A stretch of 64,000 nt of DNA from NCBI GenBank assembly GCA_030697175.1, contig JAUYQR010000020.1:111041-175040 (forward strand), in the 5' to 3' direction. The translations under genes and the position numbers were made by a program. Below, one piece after another: positions 1 through 8,609 of this stretch. Origin of the DNA: Paracoccaceae bacterium (GTDB taxonomy: Bacteria; Pseudomonadota; Alphaproteobacteria; Rhodobacterales; Rhodobacteraceae). Numbering within the stretch: the first letter of the stretch is position 1; every line of letters begins with the position of its first letter. A model generated the notes under the pieces. It was not told the origin of the DNA. It worked only from the letters and a program-made list of their open reading frames with translations, and ran no database searches.

Positions 1-567
1 AACCTCATCCACGATCAGCCAGAGCCCGTGGGCTTCGGCGATGCGGGCGATGGACGCGAGGTCTTCGGGTGGGATCAGGGTGCCGGTCGGGTTGTTCGGG
101 TTGGTCAGGAAGATGAGCCTGGTTGCGGGGGTGACGGCGGCGGCGATCGCGGCGGGGTCGAGGTGCCAGTGGTTCGCTTCGTCGCGTGCAACCTCGCGCA
201 GGGTGGCGCCGATGGCGCTGGCCATGACGCCGACCTGCGGCCAGCCGGGGCTGTCGGTGATGACCTCGTCACCGGCCGCAAGAAGTTGGCGAAAGAGAAG
301 GTAGTTTGCCTCGGCCGCACCGGCGGTGATGAGGACACTGTCGGGATGCAGGGCCAAATTCGCCTGATCGAGGACGCGCCGGCGGAGGGCGGGAAGGCCA
401 AGGAAACTCTGGCCGTTCCAGTCGAGCGAGAGGTCGGGGTCGAGGTCGGCGAGAAAATCCTTCAGGCGGGGAGATCGCGCGAGGGAAAAGCCGATGAAGC
501 ATTCGGGCGGCTCGGCGGCGGTGGTTTCCAGAAGGTAATCGAAGAGTTTGTGGATGGTGACCTTCAT
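1..567 (-). CDS. PLP-dependent class I/II aminotransferase (3' end beyond window)
   Basis: The reverse strand reads open from an ATG at 567 to the window edge, about 189 residues, starting MKVTIHKLFDYL. Fold-type I features are visible: a GAAEANYLLF turn that would sit over the PLP phosphate, the substrate-side asparagines in FLTNPNNPTG, and IVDEV with the aspartate that pairs with the pyridine nitrogen. The Schiff-base lysine would lie in the missing C-terminal half. It starts 22 bases after the SDR gene on the same strand, so it is probably the last visible member of the gabD-yghU-SDR operon. Family assignment is firm; the amino-acid substrate cannot be read from this fragment. Histidinol-phosphate or aspartate aminotransferase-like enzymes are possible. 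Confidence 0.85.
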   Translation of the reverse strand, partial: MKVTIHKLFDYLLETTAAEPPECFIGFSLARSPRLKDFLADLDPDLSLDWNGQSFLGLPALRRRVLDQANLALHPDSVLITAGAAEANYLLFRQLLAAGDEVITDSPGWPQVGVMASAIGATLREVARDEANHWHLDPAAIAAAVTPATRLIFLTNPNNPTGTLIPPEDLASIARIAEAHGLWLIVDEV

Positions 568-589
568 GCGCGTCTTTCGAGCCCTGCTC

Positions 590-1318
590 TCACCGGACAT
601 CGCGCCCCTGGTTGAGGATGATGATGTTGCCGGAGGACACGTCGCCTGCGGGCGAGATGAGGAAGCCGACCCAAGCGGCGATTTCCGACGGTTGCATGGC
701 GTGGCCGTGCGGCATCGCGCTTATGGCGCGGGCCAGCACATCCTTAGTCAGCACGTCGAACAGCGGCGTTTCCGTCATTGCAGGGGCGATGGAATTGACC
801 GCGATCTTGTCGCGGGCATAGCGACGGGCGAGGTCTTTGGTCAGCGTGTCCATCGCGGCCTTGGAGGCGCGGTAGTGCGGCGGGTCGAACACCTCGAAAT
901 TGTAGGCACCGTTGGAGGAGATGTTGACGATCTTGCGCACGCCTGGGCGGCCCAGCATCGCCTTGACCGCGCCCTGGCAGCAATGGAAGGCGGAGGAGAA
1001 GTTGATCGCCATCTGGCGGTCAAGTTCCTGCGCCGGAATGTCTGGAAAATCGGACATGAAGCAGGTGCCGGCGTTGTTCACCAGCGCGTCGAGACCGCCG
1101 TGGGCGGTGGTGACGCGGTCGAAGAGGTCGGCGATGGCGTCGGGATCGGTCAGATCCACCGCTTCGGGGGTGAAGCCGTCTCGGTCGGCGGCCATTGCCA
1201 GCAAGGACGGGCCGTCGATGTCGACGCCGATGACGAGGAGGCCGTCAGACAGCAGGCGGTCGGTGATGGCGCGGCCCATGCCGCCGGCGGCACCGGTGAC
1301 GAGGGCGACGCGGGTCAT
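590..1318 (-). CDS. short-chain dehydrogenase/reductase
   Basis: A 242-residue classical SDR, probably a cytosolic NAD(P)-dependent oxidoreductase of an alcohol or ketone. The N-terminus MTRVALVTGAAGGMGRA carries the TGxxxGxG dinucleotide motif; NNAG follows near residue 85, then VNISSNGAYN and the catalytic YxxxK pair in HYRASKAAMD. An open frame extends further upstream, but the start at 1318 is preferred because it begins exactly at the Rossmann strand and overlaps the yghU stop by four bases (ATGA), indicating translational coupling. An acidic residue after strand beta2 (GVDIDG) suggests NAD(H) preference. Substrate unknown; context with succinate-semialdehyde dehydrogenase and an aminotransferase suggests amino-acid or amine catabolism. 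Confidence 0.88.
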   Translation of the reverse strand: MTRVALVTGAAGGMGRAITDRLLSDGLLVIGVDIDGPSLLAMAADRDGFTPEAVDLTDPDAIADLFDRVTTAHGGLDALVNNAGTCFMSDFPDIPAQELDRQMAINFSSAFHCCQGAVKAMLGRPGVRKIVNISSNGAYNFEVFDPPHYRASKAAMDTLTKDLARRYARDKIAVNSIAPAMTETPLFDVLTKDVLARAISAMPHGHAMQPSEIAAWVGFLISPAGDVSSGNIIILNQGRDVR

Positions 1319-2163
1319 TTGCCCAAGCCGTCGAAATCGGCGGCGGAGTGGCGTTCGGGCACTTGTTCGTTCGCCTCGCCCCAAGTGCGGTTGACGGCGC
1401 GGCCACGGATAACAGCGGGGCGGGCGTCGATCGTCTGCGCCCAGGCGAGGAGGTTCTTGTAGCTGGTCACGTCAAGGAATTCGGCGGCGTTGTAGGCGCG
1501 ACCGAGGACGAGGTTGCCATACCAGGCCCAGATCGCGATGTCGGCGATGGAGTAGGCATCCCCCGCGATGAAGGGTCTTGCGGCAAGCTCGCGGTCAAGG
1601 ACGTCAAGCTGGCGCTTGGTTTCCATTGCGAAGCGGTTGATCGGGTATTCCATCTTCGATGGCGCGTAGGCGTAGAAATGACCAAAGCCGCCGCCAAGGT
1701 AGGGGGCGGAGCCCATCTGCCAGAACAGCCAAGACAGACATTCGGTGCGACCGGCGTGGCCTTGCGGGATCAGCGCGCCGAATTTCTCGGCGAGGTAGAG
1801 CAGGATGGCGCCGGATTCGAAGATGCGCTGCGGGGGCAAGACGGAGTGGTCCATCATCGCAGGGATCTTGGAATTCGGGTTCACGGCGACGAAGCCGGAA
1901 CCGAACTGGTCGCCCTTGCTGATGTCGATCAGCCATGCGTCGTATTCGGCGCCGCTGTGGCCGAGGGCCAGAAGCTCCTCCAGCATCACGGTCACCTTCA
2001 CGCCATTCGGCGTGGCGAGCGAATAAAGCTGCAAGGGGTGCTGGCCTACCGGCAACACCTTGTCATGCGTCGCGCCGGCGATGGGTCGGTTGATGTTGGC
2101 GAACTGGCCGCCGTTTTCCTTGTCCCATGTCCAGACCTTTGGGGGGACGTATTCGGTGGTCAT
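1315..2163 (-). CDS. yghU: glutathione S-transferase-family disulfide-bond oxidoreductase YghU
   Basis: A 282-residue cytosolic GST-fold protein. It has the long N-terminal arm typical of YghU (VWTWDKENGGQFANINRP), then the thioredoxin-like domain with LYSLATPNGVKVTVMLEE and NPNSKIPAM, where the cis-proline contacts glutathione, and ESGAILLYLAEKFG. The helical C-terminal domain carries GGGFGHFYAYAP and SIADIAIWAWYGN. E. coli YghU is a glutathione-dependent disulfide reductase with little classical transferase activity, and this protein follows it closely in order and length. It lies 66 bases downstream of gabD and is coupled to the following SDR gene. Its physiological substrate is unknown. 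Confidence 0.93.
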   Translation of the reverse strand: MTTEYVPPKVWTWDKENGGQFANINRPIAGATHDKVLPVGQHPLQLYSLATPNGVKVTVMLEELLALGHSGAEYDAWLIDISKGDQFGSGFVAVNPNSKIPAMMDHSVLPPQRIFESGAILLYLAEKFGALIPQGHAGRTECLSWLFWQMGSAPYLGGGFGHFYAYAPSKMEYPINRFAMETKRQLDVLDRELAARPFIAGDAYSIADIAIWAWYGNLVLGRAYNAAEFLDVTSYKNLLAWAQTIDARPAVIRGRAVNRTWGEANEQVPERHSAADFDGLGK

Positions 2164-2229
2164 GGTTCAAGCCCTCTCATGCGAAGGGGCGGCATTGGCC
2201 GCCCCTTTCAGGATGTAGTCCGATCCTCG

Positions 2230-3708
2230 TCAGATCGAGAGGCAGATGTATTTCAGTTCCATGTAATCGTCGATCCCGTGGCGCGAGCCTTCACGGCCAA
2301 GGCCGGATTGCTTGACGCCGCCGAAGGGCGCCATCTCGTTGGAGATGAGGCCGGTGTTCACGCCGACCATGCCGTATTCCAGTGCTTCCTGCACACGGGT
2401 GATGCGACCGATGTCGCGGGCGTAGAAGTAGGAGGCGAGGCCGAAGATGGTGTCGTTGGCACGAGCGATCACTTCCTCTTCGGTGTCGAACATGAACAGC
2501 GGGGCGAGGGGGCCGAAGGTTTCCTCGTTCGCGACCTTCATCTTGGGCGTGACGCCGGTGACGACGGTCGGTTCAAAGAAGGTGCCGCCAAGCGCGTGTC
2601 GCTTGCCGCCGGTGACTACAGTGCCGCCGCCTGCGAGGACGTCGGCGATGTGTTCCTCGACCTTTTCGACGGCGCTTTCGTTGATCAGCGGGCCGGTCGT
2701 GGTGCCAGCGGTCAGGCCGTCACCGATGTTCAGTTTCGCCACGGCTTTCGCCAGCTTTTCGGCAAAGGCGTCGTAGACCCCGGCCTGCACGTAGATGCGG
2801 TTGGCGCAGACACAGGTCTGGCCGTTGTTGCGGAACTTGGAGATCATCGCGCCTTCGACGGCGGCGTCGAGGTCGGCGTCGTCAAACACGATGAACGGGG
2901 CGTTGCCGCCAAGCTCCATCGAGCATTTCAGCACCTGATCGGCGGCTTGTTTCAGAAGGATGCGGCCAACTTCGGTCGAGCCGGTGAAGGTCAGCTTGCG
3001 AACGAGCGGGTTCTCGCAGAATTCCTTGCCGATGTCGGAGGAGCGTTTCGAGGTGATGACCGAAAAGAGGCCAGCCGGGACGCCGGCGCGTTCGGCCAGC
3101 ACGGCAAGGGCAAGCGCTGACAGCGGAGTTTCGGCTGCGGGGCGGGCGACGAAGCCGCAGCCGGCGGCCAGCGCGGGGGCGACCTTGCGGGCGATCATCG
3201 CGTTGGGAAAATTCCACGGCGTGATGGAGGCGGCGACGCCGATCGGCTGCTTGATGACCTGAATGCGCTTGTCGCGCATGTGACCGGGGATGATTTCGCC
3301 GTAAGTGCGCTTGGCCTCTTCACCGTAAAACTCGATATAGGACGAGCCATAGGCGATTTCGCCCTTGGCTTCGGCGAGGGGTTTGCCCATTTCGGCGGTC
3401 AGGATCGCGGCGAGATCGTCTTGCGCAGCCATGCAAAGATCGAACCACTTGCGCATCACCTGTGCGCGTTCCTTGGCGGTGCGGGCGGCCCATTCGCGGT
3501 GGGCGGCATGGGCGGAAATGATGGCGCGGGCGGCTTCGGCGCGGCCAAGGTTCGGGACGTGGCAGATCACATCGCCACGGGCCGGGTTGGTGACCGCGAA
3601 GGTGCTGCCATCGGCGGCATCTATCCATTCGCCGGCGATGTAAGCCTTGGTCACCAGAAGCGAGGGGTCTTTCAAAAGCGAGGCGAGGTCGGTTACGGAA
3701 TCGAGCAT
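2230..3708 (-). CDS. gabD: succinate-semialdehyde dehydrogenase (NAD(P)+)
   Basis: A 492-residue aldehyde dehydrogenase that oxidises succinate semialdehyde to succinate, the last step of GABA catabolism. Visible motifs are ITPWNFP, FTGSTEVG at the nucleotide site, the general-base glutamate in MELGGNAPF, and the catalytic cysteine in FRNNGQTCVCANR. The paired cysteines and C-terminal FGGVKQSGLGREGS are typical of GabD. The start at 3708 is chosen because GGAGG lies five bases upstream; an ATG four codons earlier would leave no good ribosome-binding site. It heads the gabD-yghU-SDR-aminotransferase set. A palindrome about 80 bases upstream recurs in front of a class III aminotransferase near 54.4 kb. 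Confidence 0.93.
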   Translation of the reverse strand: MLDSVTDLASLLKDPSLLVTKAYIAGEWIDAADGSTFAVTNPARGDVICHVPNLGRAEAARAIISAHAAHREWAARTAKERAQVMRKWFDLCMAAQDDLAAILTAEMGKPLAEAKGEIAYGSSYIEFYGEEAKRTYGEIIPGHMRDKRIQVIKQPIGVAASITPWNFPNAMIARKVAPALAAGCGFVARPAAETPLSALALAVLAERAGVPAGLFSVITSKRSSDIGKEFCENPLVRKLTFTGSTEVGRILLKQAADQVLKCSMELGGNAPFIVFDDADLDAAVEGAMISKFRNNGQTCVCANRIYVQAGVYDAFAEKLAKAVAKLNIGDGLTAGTTTGPLINESAVEKVEEHIADVLAGGGTVVTGGKRHALGGTFFEPTVVTGVTPKMKVANEETFGPLAPLFMFDTEEEVIARANDTIFGLASYFYARDIGRITRVQEALEYGMVGVNTGLISNEMAPFGGVKQSGLGREGSRHGIDDYMELKYICLSI

Positions 3709-3788
3709 GGGGGCCTCCATATGCGTTGGGAAAAGGGGTGCCACTTTGGCACCGGATTGTCCAGTTCGCGCGGGCGGATCAGGCCAGG

Positions 3789-3800
3789 ATTTGATCAAAT
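3789..3800. promoter_or_regulatory. palindrome ATTTGATCAAAT upstream of gabD, putative operator
   Basis: A perfect 12-base palindrome 81-92 bases upstream of the gabD start. The core TTTGATCAAAT is repeated upstream of the aminotransferase/glutamine-synthetase pair at 54392. It is AT-rich in GC-rich surroundings. The binding protein is unknown. Confidence 0.45.
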
Positions 3801-3834
3801 GTATGGCGGTCTGGACCGGTTTTCCGCCAAGCGA

Positions 3835-4164
3835 TCAGCCGTTCGCCTGCATCCGTTCGATGTAGGCGCGCATTTCCTCGGCCTCGTGGCGGGCGTCGCG
3901 AAGGCCGTCCATCGCGGCACGCAGTTCGGCTTCGGTCTGGTTGATGTGGGTCATCAGCTCGCCCTCGCGCTGTTCGAGGTAGACCAGCGCCTGATCGCGC
4001 AATTCCTCGGCCTCGTGGAGGGATTGGGCCAGCTTGTCCATTTCGGCCATGTCGCCGCCGGCAACGCGGGTGAAGCGGTGCAAGAGCCAATGGGTGAACC
4101 AGCCCATCGCGAAGGAAACCAGAAGGATGATGGCGGTCGCGATGACGAATTCGGTGCGGTTCAT
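3835..4164 (-). CDS. small membrane-anchored coiled-coil protein
   Basis: A 109-residue protein with one N-terminal transmembrane segment (about residues 6-28, VIATAIILLVSFAMGWFTHW), then a long highly charged helix rich in Glu, Arg and Ala (residues 40-105) that reads as a coiled coil. Its ATG overlaps the stop of the OmpA-family gene (ATGA, 4161-4164), so the two are translationally coupled and probably act together at the cell envelope. It does not match a family I can name; length and plan resemble conserved hypothetical proteins found beside OmpA proteins in Rhodobacteraceae. A structural or tethering role is inference. Confidence 0.75.
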   Translation of the reverse strand: MNRTEFVIATAIILLVSFAMGWFTHWLLHRFTRVAGGDMAEMDKLAQSLHEAEELRDQALVYLEQREGELMTHINQTEAELRAAMDGLRDARHEAEEMRAYIERMQANG

Positions 4165-6161
4165 GGATCTTCCTGGGCCTCGGCATCAGCCGGGCGCGGC
4201 AGTGGTCGGATGGTCTTTTCGGTAGGTGCCACGGACGGACTGCTATCGCCAGAAAAATCGGGACCGCCTTCGGTGTCGGGCTGCGCCGGCGCGGCGGCGG
4301 GGGCGTCTGCCGACGCGGCGGCGGTGTGCGAGCCTTTCAGGACAAATTCGATCCGGCGATTGGCTTCGCGCCCGGCTTCGGTGCTGTTGTCGGCGATCGG
4401 GTTGGTTTCGCCGTAGCCGACGGCGGTGATGCCCGACACATCAATGCGGCGGCCTTGCAGCGCGACCAGCACCGCCTCGGCGCGGGCCTGGCTGAGCGCC
4501 TGGTTGCCGCCTTCGGAGCCTTGCGCATCGGTGTAGCCGCCGATTTCCATCGTCATCGGCGGGCAGTTGACGAGGATTTCGGCAAGCGAATCCAGCACCG
4601 GGCGGGCTGTCGAGGCGATTTCGGCGGAGGCCGGGGTGAAGGTGATCTTGGTGCGGGCGATCACCGCGTTCACATCGGCGGCGCATTCTTCGGGCGTCGG
4701 GATCGAGGCGATCGGATCAAGCGCCTCGTCGTAGCGGACGTTGACGCGGAAGGTCTGGCCCTGCCCGAGCTTGCCGGAGAGGATCTGGGTGATGCGCGAG
4801 CGCGCGCTTTGCGAGCCGGTGACGCCGGTCACCTCGACCAGATCGGAGCGGACCAGAAGGTTGCCGTTTTCAACCTGTGCCAGCGCCTCGAGCCCGGCCA
4901 GCACACGGACGGCCCAGCCGTCGGGCAGCGTTTCGTCAAGGCGGGTCGCGGTGTAGACGGCCTCGGCGCCAAAGGCCGCGCGGGCAAAGGCGTCGACGGC
5001 CTTTCGCTGCATTTCGTCGGTCAGGCGGCCGCGCAGTTCCACCTTGCCCGCGTCGGACAGGTTGGCGGTGAATTCGGCCGGGCCCTGGCTGGCGGATTCG
5101 GCCTTTTCCAGCGTGGAGGTCAGCGAGAACACGTCGGGCAGGCCGGTTTCCAGTTCGCCGACGACACGGTCAAAGGTGGCCTGACTGACGCTGGTGCCGG
5201 CAAGGAGGGTGACATCGGCGTCTGAGAATGTGATCGACCCTTCGCCCAGAGTTGCGACGGCGGCGATGGCTTGCGTTACGGCGTCGGCCCAGCGCGGCGT
5301 CGGCACGCCAAGACCGATGGTGCAAAGGGGCGCGCCAGTGACACCTGCGGCGGTGGCGGCGGCAAGGATGGTGGTGCGGGCGCGTTCGGTATCGGCGGAG
5401 CAACTGTCGAAGCGCGCGCCGTCGGCGTCGATGATGAAGCGCAGGGTAAACGGGGTGATGACCGGGCGCGGGGCGGTGATCTTCAGGACCAGCTCCACGC
5501 CCTCAGGTGCGATCGAGCGCAGGTCGGTTTCCAGACGGCGCTTTTCAGCCTCGCTGTCGGAAATGGCGGTGATTTCGACGCGGTCTGCGGCAACCGAGAT
5601 CTTTGACCGTTCCAGCCGCTGCAGCGCCTCGATCCCGAAGCGCAGTGCGGTGTTCCAGGTTTCGGGTGCGGGGTAGGCGGCGGTTTCAAGCATGTTCACG
5701 ATTTCGCTGCCGGGGGTCAACGCGGCGGCGTTGTCGGCAAGCTGCACCTCGCCGATGCCGCCTTCGCCCGCGTCTTCGGGCATCAGGCCGATCAGCTGGA
5801 TGCCATCGTCATTGCGCAGCATTTCAACCGAAAAGCGGGGGGCGGCGATGGCCGATGCGGGCGTCACCTCCAGCGCGTCGCGGATGCGCGAGGCGTCGAC
5901 GATGGACCCGACGATGTTCACGGCGCGGAAGCGGGCGGCCTCGTTCGGGGCGGTGCCGGTCAGGATGACTTGCAGGCCGTCCGTGTCGACGCTGATCCAG
6001 TCAAGGCGTTCCTCGGCAAGGCGCGTGCTGATCACATTGTCTGATCGCCTCTCGATCACGAGGGCGGCTGCAGCGGCAACACCGACCATGACCATTGCCG
6101 CCAGCACGAAGGCCAGTAGCGCAAGGGCAGTGGGGGAAAGGGCTTTCAGGCGACGTTGCAA
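4161..6161 (-). CDS. OmpA-family envelope protein with BON-like repeats
   Basis: A 666-residue protein with an N-terminal hydrophobic segment (residues 10-37) acting as anchor or uncleaved signal, a long middle region, and a C-terminal OmpA-like peptidoglycan-binding domain. The last carries FTPASAEIASTARPVLDSLA, the GGYTDAQGSEGGNQALSQ diaminopimelate-binding loop and GYGETNPIADN...NRRIEF. The middle repeats VTLxGxxxxxAxxxxA-like stretches (LQVILTGTAPNEAARFRAVN, VELRGRLTDEMQRKAVDAFA) that suggest several BON-type modules. The tail is Ala/Pro-rich and disordered. It probably links inner membrane or periplasm to peptidoglycan. It is coupled to the coiled-coil gene that follows. No beta-barrel domain is present. 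Confidence 0.88.
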   Translation of the reverse strand: MQRRLKALSPTALALLAFVLAAMVMVGVAAAAALVIERRSDNVISTRLAEERLDWISVDTDGLQVILTGTAPNEAARFRAVNIVGSIVDASRIRDALEVTPASAIAAPRFSVEMLRNDDGIQLIGLMPEDAGEGGIGEVQLADNAAALTPGSEIVNMLETAAYPAPETWNTALRFGIEALQRLERSKISVAADRVEITAISDSEAEKRRLETDLRSIAPEGVELVLKITAPRPVITPFTLRFIIDADGARFDSCSADTERARTTILAAATAAGVTGAPLCTIGLGVPTPRWADAVTQAIAAVATLGEGSITFSDADVTLLAGTSVSQATFDRVVGELETGLPDVFSLTSTLEKAESASQGPAEFTANLSDAGKVELRGRLTDEMQRKAVDAFARAAFGAEAVYTATRLDETLPDGWAVRVLAGLEALAQVENGNLLVRSDLVEVTGVTGSQSARSRITQILSGKLGQGQTFRVNVRYDEALDPIASIPTPEECAADVNAVIARTKITFTPASAEIASTARPVLDSLAEILVNCPPMTMEIGGYTDAQGSEGGNQALSQARAEAVLVALQGRRIDVSGITAVGYGETNPIADNSTEAGREANRRIEFVLKGSHTAAASADAPAAAPAQPDTEGGPDFSGDSSPSVAPTEKTIRPLPRPADAEAQEDP

Positions 6162-6235
6162 CGTGGTGACTTTTCCGAGACTCGGGGCGCTTGGTATCCC
6201 CGCTGCTTCCTAGGGGTTTGGCGCGGCGGGTTCAA

Positions 6236-7219
6236 TCAAAGCCAGGCGGCAGCGGCAAGAAACAGCACAGGCACCAGTCCGGCATCGCGATTGGCGCGGA
6301 ACACCGACAGGCAGGAGGCCGGGTCGTCAGTGTCAAGCTGGCGCATCTGCCAGACCATGTGCCAGCCCATCGCCCAGACGCCGGCAAGGGCGATAACGAG
6401 CGGCAGCGCGCGCCCGGACGGTGCGAGTGCAAGGATCACGGCGAGGGCGAAGAGGGTGATGGTAAGTGCGAAGAAGATCGCCAACCAGCGGCGGGTGTCG
6501 GTGCCGAACAGGCGCGCGGTAGATTTGACGCCGACAAGGGCATCATCCTCGCGGTCCTGATGGGCGTAGATGGTGTCGTAATAAAGCGTCCAGGCAATGC
6601 CTGCCGCGTATAGCGCCACGGCAGCTGGCGGAACGGTGCCGGAATGGGCAGCCCAAGCCAGAAGGGCACCCCAGTTGAACGCAAGGCCGAGGAAAGCCTG
6701 CGGCCACCAAGTGAAGCGCTTGGCGAAGGGGTAGATCGCCACGAGGCCAAGCGAGGCGATGCCAAGCGCGATGGCGAGGCCGTTGTAGGACAACAGGATC
6801 AGCGCGGCGAGAAGCGCCTGCACGACCATCCAGACCAGCGCCTGCCGCACCGTGACCTGACCCGAGGGGATTGGCCGGCTGCGGGTGCGGGTGACAGCGG
6901 CGTCGATGTCGCGGTCGGTGATGTCGTTCCAGGTGCAGCCTGCACCGCGCATCAGGAACGCGCCGATCCCGCAGGACAGCGCCAGCCACGCGTCCCACGC
7001 GCGAAACCCGTCGATCCCGGCGGCAAGGGTGATTGCCCAGAGGCAGGGGATCAGCAAGAGCCAGGTGCCGATTGGCCGGTCGGCGCGGCTGAGGCGCAGG
7101 TAGGGGCGTGCGCCAAAGGGGGCGTAGCGATCCACCCAGTTGCCAGCGGGCGCGTCGGCGACGGTGCCGATGATTTCTTCCAAGGGGGCGGCCTCTGGCG
7201 TTCGCGGCGGTTGGGGCAT
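6236..7219 (-). CDS. ubiA: 4-hydroxybenzoate polyprenyltransferase
   Basis: A 327-residue integral membrane prenyltransferase that attaches the polyprenyl tail to 4-hydroxybenzoate in ubiquinone synthesis. Both aspartate-rich motifs are visible: NDITDRDID with the following TRTRSRPIPSG, and the second motif YYDTIYAHQDREDD. About eight or nine hydrophobic helices follow the UbiA pattern. The N-terminus has a roughly 45-residue non-membrane extension before RPYLRLSRADRPIG. Its ATG is only 12 bases from the divergent rsmE start, and no Shine-Dalgarno sequence is seen, so the message may be leaderless or start inside rsmE. Confidence 0.95.
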   Translation of the reverse strand: MPQPPRTPEAAPLEEIIGTVADAPAGNWVDRYAPFGARPYLRLSRADRPIGTWLLLIPCLWAITLAAGIDGFRAWDAWLALSCGIGAFLMRGAGCTWNDITDRDIDAAVTRTRSRPIPSGQVTVRQALVWMVVQALLAALILLSYNGLAIALGIASLGLVAIYPFAKRFTWWPQAFLGLAFNWGALLAWAAHSGTVPPAAVALYAAGIAWTLYYDTIYAHQDREDDALVGVKSTARLFGTDTRRWLAIFFALTITLFALAVILALAPSGRALPLVIALAGVWAMGWHMVWQMRQLDTDDPASCLSVFRANRDAGLVPVLFLAAAAWL

Positions 7220-7231
7220 AGGCTTGGGCTC

Positions 7232-7954
7232 ATGTCAGAGGCAAAGATCAGGCTTTATGTAGAGCAGCCCCTTGGTCCGGGGCAAGCGGTGCGGTTGTCG
7301 CCGGACCAGACGCATTACCTGACCGGGGTGATGCGGTTGGGCGTCGGCGCGGCGGTGCTTTTGTTCAACGGGCAGGACGGCGAATGGCGCGCGGCGCTGG
7401 CCGAGGTGGGCAAGCGGGGCGCTGTGGCGGTGTGCGAGGCGCCGACGCGGGAGCAGGTGATGCCACCGGACCTGTGGCTGATGTTTGCGCCGATCAAGAA
7501 GGCACGGACCGATTTCATCGTGGAAAAGGCGGTGGAACTGGGCGTGCGTCGGATCATGCCGGTGCAGACGCGGCACACGAATTCCGAACGTATTCGGCAG
7601 GATCGGCTGCAGGCGCACGCGGTCGAGGCCGCCGAACAATGTGGCGCGACCTATGTGCCCGAGGTGGCCGAGTTGCAGCCTTTGGACCGCGTGCTGGCCG
7701 AGTTTCCGGCAGAGCGGACGCTGTTTTGGTGCGATGAGGCGGCGGCAGGCACGCCGCCGATGGTTGGAGGCACGCCGGGGCGGGCGGCCATCCTGATCGG
7801 GCCGGAGGGTGGCTTTGCCGATGCCGAAGCCACCCGGTTGCGCGGGATGGAACGGGTGCGGGTGCTGAGCCTCGGGCCGCGCATCCTGCGGGCGGATACT
7901 GCGGCGGTCGCGGCGATCGCGCTGTGGCAGACAGCGCATGGAGACTGGCGGTGA
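7232..7954 (+). CDS. rsmE: 16S rRNA (uracil(1498)-N3)-methyltransferase
   Basis: A 240-residue SPOUT-class enzyme that methylates U1498 of 16S rRNA with S-adenosylmethionine. It opens with the PUA-like RNA-binding part (IRLYVEQPL, DQTHYLTGVMRL, LFNGQDGEW), followed by KKARTDFIVEKAVELGVRRI and the knot region LIGPEGGFADAEA and LSLGPRILRADTA, both diagnostic of RsmE. The start at 7232 is preferred since the conserved IRLYV strand begins seven residues later. No clear ribosome-binding site precedes it, and it is divergent from ubiA with almost no intergenic space. Its stop is coupled (GTGA) to the next gene. Confidence 0.95.
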   Translation: MSEAKIRLYVEQPLGPGQAVRLSPDQTHYLTGVMRLGVGAAVLLFNGQDGEWRAALAEVGKRGAVAVCEAPTREQVMPPDLWLMFAPIKKARTDFIVEKAVELGVRRIMPVQTRHTNSERIRQDRLQAHAVEAAEQCGATYVPEVAELQPLDRVLAEFPAERTLFWCDEAAAGTPPMVGGTPGRAAILIGPEGGFADAEATRLRGMERVRVLSLGPRILRADTAAVAAIALWQTAHGDWR

Positions 7955-8499
7955 GCTTCGTGCGCCAGGATGTGATCGACTTTGCCGTGCGCTGGCGCGA
8001 GGCGATCATTGGCGCTGCGGTGGCTGTCGCGGGGGGCTGGCTGGTCTGGCTGGGCGGCTATCTTCTGGTGCCGCTTGGCGGGCTGCTTGTGGTTCTGGGG
8101 GCAAGCTGGGTGGTGCTGGCGGTCAGGCGGCTGCGCTTTGACCAGCCGGGCGACGCGCCGGGTGTGGTAGAGGTGCTGGAGGGGCAGATCAGCTATTTCG
8201 GCCCGACAGTGGGCGGATCGGTGGGTATTCCCGAACTGGTGGACATCCGGCTCTTGACGCTGCGGGGGCGTCGGGTGTGGCGGCTGAAGCAGGCCGACGG
8301 GCAGGCGATCCTGATCCCGGTCGAGGCCGCGGGCGCGGAGCGGCTGTTCGACGCGTTTGCCGCGTTGCCGGGAATGGACACCGCCGCGCTGGTGGCGGCG
8401 GTTCGGTCGGAACGACCGGGGACCGGCACCGCGCTGGCGCTTGACACCGAGGTGCGGCAGGTCTGGCGGCGATCCGAGCGCGGAGTTGTGGTGCGCTGA
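7951..8499 (+). CDS. two-helix membrane protein of unknown function
   Basis: About 182 residues. A GTG at 7951 overlaps the rsmE stop and is the preferred start; an in-frame GTG at 7924 would add nine residues inside rsmE. Two adjacent hydrophobic segments (roughly residues 17-57) are joined by a short turn, followed by a soluble domain of about 120 residues with beta-rich character (GVVEVLEGQISYFGPTVGG, IPELVDIRLLTLRGRRVWRL, ILIPVEAAGAERLFDAF). The plan resembles short bacterial PH-like membrane proteins, but I do not recognise the family. Translational coupling with rsmE and position before gshA do not reveal a role. Confidence 0.78.
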   Translation: MSFVRQDVIDFAVRWREAIIGAAVAVAGGWLVWLGGYLLVPLGGLLVVLGASWVVLAVRRLRFDQPGDAPGVVEVLEGQISYFGPTVGGSVGIPELVDIRLLTLRGRRVWRLKQADGQAILIPVEAAGAERLFDAFAALPGMDTAALVAAVRSERPGTGTALALDTEVRQVWRRSERGVVVR

Positions 8500-8609
8500 C
8501 GCGCAGCTTTGACCGCTTCGCCGGGCCTTGACTTGGACGCGCGGGCGAGACAGGTCTTGCGGCCTGAACCAGCGAACCCCGCGACGCGCACGCACCCCGG
8601 AGCCTTTCC

